A stretch of DNA of 45,254 nt from an uncultured Clostridia bacterium (GTDB lineage: Bacteria; Bacillota; Clostridia; TANB77; CAG-508): NCBI GenBank assembly GCA_934133165.1, contig CAKPAW010000008.1:1-45254 (forward strand), read 5' to 3'. Positions 40,037 through 45,254 of this stretch are shown here, piece by piece. How positions within the stretch are numbered: the first letter of the stretch is position 1; every line of letters begins with the position of its first letter. The translations under genes were made by a program, and so were the position numbers. The notes beneath the pieces are model-generated. The model was not told the DNA's origin. It did not search any database and worked only from the letters and a program-made list of their open reading frames with translations.

Positions 40037-42121
40037 ATAGCATTAGTTGTAACGGTTATAGTTCTAATAATACTAGTAGGAATAAGTATTAGTATAATTC
40101 TAGGAGAAAATGGGTTAGTAGCAAAAGCCAAAAAAGCTGCCACACAAACAGAAGAGGCAACAGCAAATGAAGAAATGGGAATGTATATGGCTAGTTTAAG
40201 AATAGACAAAGATGCAGGTTCAGGACAAAGACTAGCAGATTATTTAAGCTCAAATGTAGGAAATGACGGATTAGAGGATTTCTTAAATAATGGAGATGGA
40301 CATGCACAAGTAGCATATAAAGGAAATAAATTTCTAGTAAATTTAGATGACTATACATTTACTTATTTAGGAAAAAGTGATGGACAAGGAGTAAATAGAC
40401 ATATAAAACAAATATTAAATAATAATAATGAAGATGTACCAGGAATAGCAATGGTAGAGGCAGGAGAAATAGAAACAGAAGATTTAGGCTGGAGAGTATT
40501 AAGTATAAATAGTGATGGAACAGTAAACTTAATAGCAAACAGAAACACAGGATTTGAAGTATCTATTTCTGGAATAAATGGATATACAAATGGAGTAAAA
40601 GCATTAAATGATATATGTTCAAAATTATATGGAAATTTAGAGATAAATGGAGAAAAAGTAATATCTGCAAGAAGTGTAAACCTTGATGATTTCTATAATG
40701 TAACATATAAAGTAAGTAGAAACTATACAAATAAAAAGAAAATTCAACCATATATAAATACTATGGATAATGTAAATAATGGATTTTCAAAAGAACAAAT
40801 AACAGAATATATGGATATAAGTAATACATCAGGAACACAAACAAGTAATACACAAATGCTTTTAGCAAATACAGCACCAACAATAAAAACAATAAATAAA
40901 GCAACAGAAAAAACAGCTAAAAGTATGATGAATACAGGAAACAATTATTGGTTAGCAACAAGATATACCTATTCTACTTATGATTCAAAAGGAGGAACAA
41001 TATCATTTTCAGAAGATATTGCATATGAACCATATTTTATGCAATATGTAAGAACAGACGGAGATTATGCTAGTTATGAAATGTTTAGAGTTACTGGATA
41101 TAATACCTCAGGAACAAATTATACTAAAAATTGTTCATTACGTCCAGTAATAACAGTACCAGTAAATAGTGTTTCACATACAGAAGTAGGAACAGAAGTA
41201 AAAGTAGATCCATTCTATAAAGGAAAAAAAGGAAAAGAAGCAAAAGGGTATGTAAAAGCAGATTCAATTGCAAGCTTATTAGGAATAGATATAAAATCAA
41301 TTAATAAAGTAAATTCAGGTTTACCAACAATAGAAACAGATATGACATGGACAAAATTAGAAGAAGGTGGATATGATAGTCTAACAGGAGAATTTGATAC
41401 AAGTAAATATGATTACTATATAGCAGATAGAACAACAAAATTGCAAATAAGATTAACAGGAGCACCAGCATATAATAATGGAGTTTTAGCTATTGACACA
41501 ATATGTAATAATTTGTATGGAAATGTAACAGAAATAAAATTAAGCGATGGTTCAACCAAAAAAGTAAAAGTAGTATTAGCAAGAAATGCAAAATTTGAAG
41601 ACTTTGTAGATGATAGTAAAATAAATAATAATACTTATGGAACAGTATGGTCAACAAATGCAAATGATGAAATAGTACCAAATAAAATAACTCAGACACA
41701 AAATAGATATGCACCAACATTATTTGCAAATGATAATATAGATAAAACAAAAGGAACAAGTAAAGGATACTCAGATGCAAAATTAAGTACGTATAATTTA
41801 AGTACAAATGGAACAAGTGCATTTTTAACAGAAGAGCAAAAAAATTCATATTCATATGAAAGGTATAATGAAAATCCAGGACTAAAAGTTATATATAATG
41901 CTTATTTGGGTAATGAAAACAGAAATACAGCAAAAACTGCAACTGGAAAGGAATATTGGCTTTCTTCTCGTTGTATTGATGCATATTGGGACTATGGTGG
42001 CTTCGACTTACGCTGCGTAACGGCCAGAGGTGCAATTAGTTACTATCGAGCATTCCGCTCTGGTACCAGAGCAAGTTCTAGTTGCCGTGGACTTCGTCCG
42101 GTATTACAAGTTGAAAAATAA
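40010..42121 (+). CDS. prepilin-like surface protein with two C-type-lectin-like units, the second hypervariable-looking
   Basis: 703 residues. The start KQKGITLIALVVTVIVLIIL has a prepilin-type Gly|Ile cleavage site and hydrophobic helix, as in type IV pilin-like proteins of Clostridia. Two homologous units follow (each about 260-290 residues): INLIANRNTGFE/WLATRYTYSTYD ending NCSLRPVITVP, and TGAPAYNNGVLAIDTICNNL ending KEYWLSSRC to CRGLRPVLQVE. Such YWLxSR...LRPV ends are of C-type-lectin fold. The final ~52 codons use CGN arginine six times, AGA twice, and many NNY codons, while the rest of the gene uses AGA almost only. The first unit is the homologous internal control and does not show the shift. 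Probable diversity-generating retroelement target; no reverse transcriptase is seen here. Confidence 0.68.
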   Translation: MRKQKGITLIALVVTVIVLIILVGISISIILGENGLVAKAKKAATQTEEATANEEMGMYMASLRIDKDAGSGQRLADYLSSNVGNDGLEDFLNNGDGHAQVAYKGNKFLVNLDDYTFTYLGKSDGQGVNRHIKQILNNNNEDVPGIAMVEAGEIETEDLGWRVLSINSDGTVNLIANRNTGFEVSISGINGYTNGVKALNDICSKLYGNLEINGEKVISARSVNLDDFYNVTYKVSRNYTNKKKIQPYINTMDNVNNGFSKEQITEYMDISNTSGTQTSNTQMLLANTAPTIKTINKATEKTAKSMMNTGNNYWLATRYTYSTYDSKGGTISFSEDIAYEPYFMQYVRTDGDYASYEMFRVTGYNTSGTNYTKNCSLRPVITVPVNSVSHTEVGTEVKVDPFYKGKKGKEAKGYVKADSIASLLGIDIKSINKVNSGLPTIETDMTWTKLEEGGYDSLTGEFDTSKYDYYIADRTTKLQIRLTGAPAYNNGVLAIDTICNNLYGNVTEIKLSDGSTKKVKVVLARNAKFEDFVDDSKINNNTYGTVWSTNANDEIVPNKITQTQNRYAPTLFANDNIDKTKGTSKGYSDAKLSTYNLSTNGTSAFLTEEQKNSYSYERYNENPGLKVIYNAYLGNENRNTAKTATGKEYWLSSRCIDAYWDYGGFDLRCVTARGAISYYRAFRSGTRASSSCRGLRPVLQVEK
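41957..42112 (+). other. candidate DGR variable region of gene 40010
   Basis: Codons 650-701 carry the compositional shift and NNY codons at presumed surface loops (TGT ATT GAT, GAC TAT GGT GGC TTC GAC, AGT TAC TAT, AGT TCT AGT TGC), matching what A-directed mutagenesis of AAY codons in a template repeat would leave. No template was found in the window. Confidence 0.5.
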
Positions 42122-42135
42122 ACACGATAAACTAA

Positions 42136-42147
42136 TAGGGACGGGCC
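42136..42147. repeat. GGGACGG intergenic repeat, copy 4
   Basis: TAGGGACGGGCC, held in a hairpin by AAACTAA (42129-42135) and TTAGTTT (42151-42157). Confidence 0.55.
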
Positions 42148-42223
42148 ATTTTAGTTTAACAAGTATTATGTCAAAAATTGTCGATATTTTCTTAAAATAA
42201 ATTTACAACATTATGTTTACAAT

Positions 42224-42275
42224 AAGCACAAAATGTGGTATAAATAGAGCAATCTATTTAGCACATTTTGTGCTT
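42224..42275. other. nested perfect hairpin in the 42122-42482 gap
   Basis: AAGCACAAAATGTG (42224-42237) pairs perfectly with CACATTTTGTGCTT (42262-42275), and inside it AAATAGA (42242-42248) pairs with TCTATTT (42253-42259) around GCAA. There is little T-tail, so it may be a terminator or an inverted-repeat remnant. Nothing else is seen in this gap apart from repeat copy 4. Confidence 0.65.
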
Positions 42276-42482
42276 GTATTAATTTCTAAATAATTAAATC
42301 AAATTATTCGAATAATATTAATTCTAAAACAAATCCAAAAGGAAATATAAGAAAGCAGTAAAATGTATTAACTAAAAAGTAAATAGTATAAATTGCAAAA
42401 TTGTTAAAATAATTTTGTTTTATTAAACGAGCTTAATTTAATGTGTTAATAGAAAAATAAAAAACTGAAAGGAATAGAAAAT

Positions 42483-43371
42483 ATGGAGAAAAAACAAGAA
42501 TTATTAAAACCAAAGATAGATGTAGTATTTCATTCAATATTTAGAAAAGGTAATGAAAGAATAACAAAAGCATTAATAACATCAATAACAAAAGAAAAAA
42601 TAGAAAATATAGAATTAGATAATGACAGATACATAATAGGCAAATATCCAGAAGAAAAGCTAGGAATACTAGACTTAAAAGCAACATTAGATAATGGAAC
42701 AATATGTGATATAGAAATTCAACTAGCAGATAATAAAGATACTGCGGAAAGATTTTTGTTTTACTGGAGTAGAATATATTCAGGTCAATTAGTAAAAGGA
42801 GATGATTATGGAAAACTAAATAAAGTAATAGGAATAATAATATTAGATTATAACTTTGAAAAAACAAAAGAAATAGAACGTATAAGTACCAAATGGAAAA
42901 TAAAAGAAGTAACAACAGGTAAAGAAATAGTATTGACAGATGTGCTAGAGCTTTATATAATAGAAATACCAAAAGTAAAAAGGATATTAGAAAAAGAGCC
43001 AAATGACAAGTTGGCACAATGGGTACAATTTCTAGATAATCCTAATGAAAAGGAGGTATTGAAAGCGATGGAAAATAATGAAGAAATAAAAGAAGCAATG
43101 GAAGAATTAGAGGAAGTAAGTAAAATAAAGCAATTAAGAAGAATAGCAGAATTAAAAGATAAAGCAATAAGAGACGAAAAAAATGGATTAAGGCATGCTA
43201 AAGAAGATGGAATAAATATAGGGCTAGAAAGAGGTAGAAAAGAAGGAATAAAAGAACGGTGAATTACAAACAAAAATTAATATAGCAAGAAATATGAAAA
43301 ATAAAAAAATAGATATAAATATGATTGTAGAAGTAACAGGCTTAACAAAAGAAGAAATAGAAAAAATATAA
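42483..43371 (+). pseudogene. Rpn-family PD-(D/E)XK nuclease, frameshifted near the 3' end
   Basis: A Rpn/transposase_31-type protein. The N-terminal domain has the PD-(D/E)XK core: LKPKIDVVFHSIFRKGNERI, then LGILDLKATLDNGTICDIEI with the acidic/Gln catalytic triad (D, E-x-Q), and FYWSRIYSGQLVKGD. A helical C-terminus follows. The frame meets a stop at 43260, but an extra C at 43257 (GAACGGT) breaks what would be GIKEGELQTKINIARNMKNK and 20 further residues to a stop at 43371. The N-terminal nuclease part is whole, so a shortened protein could still act. Rpn proteins have roles in recombination and phage defence. AAAGGA precedes the ATG. Confidence 0.72.
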
Positions 43372-43443
43372 GCACGATGTCGAAATTTGTAAATCAATAT
43401 TTTAAATTTGAGTTTAGTAAAAATAATGAAATTATATGTAATT

Positions 43444-43482
43444 GAAAAACTGGGGAATCTTATAAAAGATACCCTGTTTTTT
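43444..43482 (+). terminator. terminator after the Rpn gene
   Basis: AAACTGGGGAATCTT pairs imperfectly with AAGATACCCTGTTT around ATAA, then T-run. A second hairpin at 43509-43540 (AAAAAGTGACT with AGTCTCTTTTTT) adds to it. Confidence 0.65.
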
Positions 43483-43588
43483 GATTTTGTTTTATATAAT
43501 AAGTTATGTAAAAAAGTGACTAGCAAAAAGTCTCTTTTTTATTGTCTTAATAAAATTGAAAATATATAATTAATCAAATAAAAAGTGT

Positions 43589-43618
43589 TTGGCATTAAGC
43601 AGAATACTGTTTTATAAT
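43589..43618 (+). promoter_or_regulatory. promoter of the second prepilin-like surface protein
   Basis: TTGGCA (43589-43594), 18-base spacer, TATAAT (43613-43618). Confidence 0.65.
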
Positions 43619-43626
43619 TTAAACAT

Positions 43627-43696
43627 AAATTGGAAACAATAAGAAAAAATATGGAGGAAACGAAAGAAAATGAGAAAACAAAAAGGAATAACATTA
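43627..43696 (+). repeat. duplicated leader and signal region, copy 2
   Basis: Copy of 39967-40036 (see there); includes GGAGG at 43652-43656 and ATG 43670. Confidence 0.85.
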
Positions 43697-45022
43697 GTAT
43701 CACTAGTAGTTACAATAATAGTATTAATAATTTTAGCAGGAGTAAGTATAAATTTATTATTAGGAGAAAAAGGAATAATAACAATAGCAAAAAGAGCAAA
43801 AGAAAATACAGAGCTTGCAAAAATACAAGAGGAGACAGAATTAAATGAATTATATACTCAATTAGAATACGAAGGAGGAAGCTCTGAAGAAACTAATTAT
43901 GATGCTATTGCAAGATTAACAGAATTTAAAGAAAAAATAGCACAAGCAATAACATCGGCAGGAGTACAAACAAGCAAAGAAGATAGTGCAGAAACAATGT
44001 CAAAGAATATAATGCAACTATCAAATTCAAATGATACTGTGTATTATATAACAGTATCAGAAGAAAAAAAAGTACCAGTTCCAAAAGAGTTTTATTATGT
44101 AGGTGGTGACCTAAATACAGGAGTAATAATTTCAGATAAAGAAGCAGATAAATATGATGGAAAAACAGATAAAACAACATATGAATATACAACAAAATTA
44201 GTAGGAAATCAATTTGTATGGATACCATGTGAGAAAAGTGAATATAAGAAAACAAATTGGGGAAAACAATATGCAGAATGGGATACATCAACACAAAAAG
44301 GTGAATTAATACAAGTAGAAAAGTATGGGGGATTCTATGTAGGAAGATATGAAGCAGGACTTGCAAGGACAATTACAGAGTTTACAACAAATCAAAAACA
44401 AACAGGTTCAAATCAAGTGTATAATTTAGATGGAGTTCCACAAAGCAAAGCAGGTGTTGTGCCTTGGATGTTTATAGATTGGACATATGCAAAGGAAAAT
44501 GCAGAAAGTATGTATAATAATAACTATGTAAGTAGTGGGTTAATAACAGGAACACAATGGGATGTAATATTAAATACACTAATAAATAAAACTAATTTAG
44601 TAAGTGGCGACATAACAGACTCAAATAAATGGGGAAATTATATGAATAATAGTATATCATACAATGGTAGACTAGCAAGAGCAGATTATAACTCAACAAA
44701 TTCAAATACTTGGACATTAAAACCATTTGAAACTAAAACTACAGGGACAACAACAAAGTATAGCAGTAATAATGGAGATTTATTAACAACAGGAGCGAGT
44801 AGTATAACAGAAAAATATCACATATTTGATTTAGCAGGGAATTTATGGGAGTGGACTGAAGAAGATTCACATTATGCGACTAGTGGGCAATATCGAGTAT
44901 GTCGCGGAGGAAGTTATAGTAGCTTTTCTAGCTATTATCCTGTGTGTTCTCGTTTTGGTGGTGATATTGCTAGTCATACAGGTTACGATGTTGGTTTTCG
45001 TGTGGTACTTTATATCAAGTAG
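43670..45022 (+). CDS. prepilin-like surface protein with FGE-sulfatase/C-type-lectin C-terminus, hypervariable-looking
   Basis: 450 residues. KQKGITLVSLVVTIIVLIIL is a prepilin-type N-terminal segment; its leader and first codons are shared with gene 40010. After a charged helical part and a middle region, the last ~220 residues resemble the formylglycine-generating-enzyme/sulfatase-modifying fold, a C-type-lectin relative: FVWIPCEKSEYKK, GRYEAGLARTITEF, and FDLAGNLWEWTEED followed by CRGGSYSSFSSYYPVCSRF and VGFRVVLY. The RGGS...R...GFRV frame is that of FGE-type variable proteins of diversity-generating retroelements. From 44891 the codons change to CGA/CGC/CGT arginine and NNY triplets. 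Prepilin and FGE calls are good; the variable-region call is inference. Confidence 0.68.
   Translation: MRKQKGITLVSLVVTIIVLIILAGVSINLLLGEKGIITIAKRAKENTELAKIQEETELNELYTQLEYEGGSSEETNYDAIARLTEFKEKIAQAITSAGVQTSKEDSAETMSKNIMQLSNSNDTVYYITVSEEKKVPVPKEFYYVGGDLNTGVIISDKEADKYDGKTDKTTYEYTTKLVGNQFVWIPCEKSEYKKTNWGKQYAEWDTSTQKGELIQVEKYGGFYVGRYEAGLARTITEFTTNQKQTGSNQVYNLDGVPQSKAGVVPWMFIDWTYAKENAESMYNNNYVSSGLITGTQWDVILNTLINKTNLVSGDITDSNKWGNYMNNSISYNGRLARADYNSTNSNTWTLKPFETKTTGTTTKYSSNNGDLLTTGASSITEKYHIFDLAGNLWEWTEEDSHYATSGQYRVCRGGSYSSFSSYYPVCSRFGGDIASHTGYDVGFRVVLYIK
44891..45013 (+). other. candidate DGR variable region of gene 43670
   Basis: Codons 408-448. All four Arg are CGN, and runs such as AGT TAT AGT AGC TTT TCT AGC TAT TAT and GGT GGT GAT ATT GCT AGT CAT are NNY codons, consistent with AAY template codons changed at A. 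No template repeat or reverse transcriptase is in the window, which ends 232 bases later. Confidence 0.5.
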
Positions 45023-45150
45023 AATTTGTAATATATATAGAAAGTGATATAATCCAAATAGAAATAAAAGAAACAGATTGCAATTCATCTATTTAATTCA
45101 AAGAAAGTGTAATAATTATGGATTGTCAAAAGAAAAGTATAAAAAGATAA

Positions 45151-45187
45151 AAATACGTTGTTGTAAAATACAACGTATTTTTTTGTA
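45151..45187 (+). terminator. intrinsic terminator
   Basis: AAATACGTTG (45151-45160) pairs with CAACGTATTT (45171-45180), followed by TTTT. Ends the second surface-protein transcript. Confidence 0.8.
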
Positions 45188-45195
45188 TATACGAA

Positions 45196-45218
45196 AACCA
45201 CGTGCTATGCGCGTGGTT
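45196..45218. other. compact hairpin at the window edge, possible IS200/IS605-type end
   Basis: AACCACGTGC (45196-45205), loop TAT, GCGCGTGGTT (45209-45218), one T-G wobble. Its G+C content is well above the surroundings. Such hairpins are found at the ends of IS200/IS605 elements, but the window stops before a transposase could be seen. Confidence 0.35.
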
Positions 45219-45254
45219 CAAAAAAAGCGATAGCAATGTATGAAAAAAATACCT

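Noticed and set aside
42541..43017. Long minus-strand open frames in 41490-41855, 42541-43017 and 43926-44372
   Set aside because: They are Leu/Phe/Ile-rich shadows of AT-rich genes, lack ribosome sites and lie antisense to well-supported coding regions.

Overview
This is a very AT-rich window with strong AGGAGG-type ribosome binding sites and A/T-ending codons (Arg mostly AGA). It carries a cotJA-cotJB-cotJC spore-coat operon, a ylxM-ffh-rpsP-khpA-rimM-trmD-rplS block and an LPXTG protein beside a sortase. Together these point to a spore-forming low-GC Firmicute of class Clostridia, perhaps an uncultured gut lineage. I saw no rRNA, tRNA or CRISPR array.

Left part, 1-20000. A TetR regulator diverges from an oleate hydratase across a perfect 19-bp palindrome. 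Next come a frameshifted small secreted protein and a membrane-anchored HTH protein with an Asp-box sensor-like C-terminus. A split Bce-type antimicrobial-peptide module follows: YxeA-like protein, response regulator, intramembrane-sensing kinase, then ATPase and permease further on. The YxeA gene and the ATPase gene share an identical 38-bp regulator box. A C39-like cysteine peptidase and a VanR/VanS-like pair sit inside the module, and the ATPase gene is broken by an extra C in its Walker A motif. After these come a GT51 peptidoglycan glycosyltransferase, a YccF protein and a cluster of receiver-fold proteins: a membrane-anchored degenerate receiver, a radical SAM enzyme (viperin-like in layout) fused to a receiver-like domain, and a receiver plus Spo0A-C-like protein. 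HTH genes and a CYTH-LysR pair lie between them.

Mobile-element end, 20000-25541. Three tandem 20-bp repeats, a structured RNA region with a terminator, five small genes and two translationally coupled large serine recombinases end exactly where cotJC is cut off. cotJC lacks its last ~50 codons, and I could not find them anywhere to the left. Either the element extends past the left edge of the window and everything before 25541 is cargo, or the 3' end of cotJC has been lost. The arrangement resembles the intervening elements that interrupt sporulation genes, such as skin in sigK.

Right part, 25542-45254. This looks like ordinary chromosome with odd inserts: cotJ operon, divergent RelA/SpoT-like protein, acyl-ACP thioesterase, PflX-like radical SAM protein, alkaline-phosphatase-fold hydrolase, HIT protein, thyA-folA, the ffh-rplS block with an acidic tail on L19, LPXTG protein and sortase. 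Two surface proteins with prepilin-like N-termini share a duplicated leader. Both end in C-type-lectin-like domains whose last ~40-50 codons have quite different codon use (CGN arginine, many NNY codons), as expected for targets of a diversity-generating retroelement. No reverse transcriptase or template repeat is in the window. A small GGGACGG intergenic repeat occurs four times, only on this right side.

Three genes (bceA-like, an XRE gene, an Rpn nuclease) are each broken by one extra C in front of GG. That is either a shared mutational signature or a consensus error, so those pseudogene calls are provisional.
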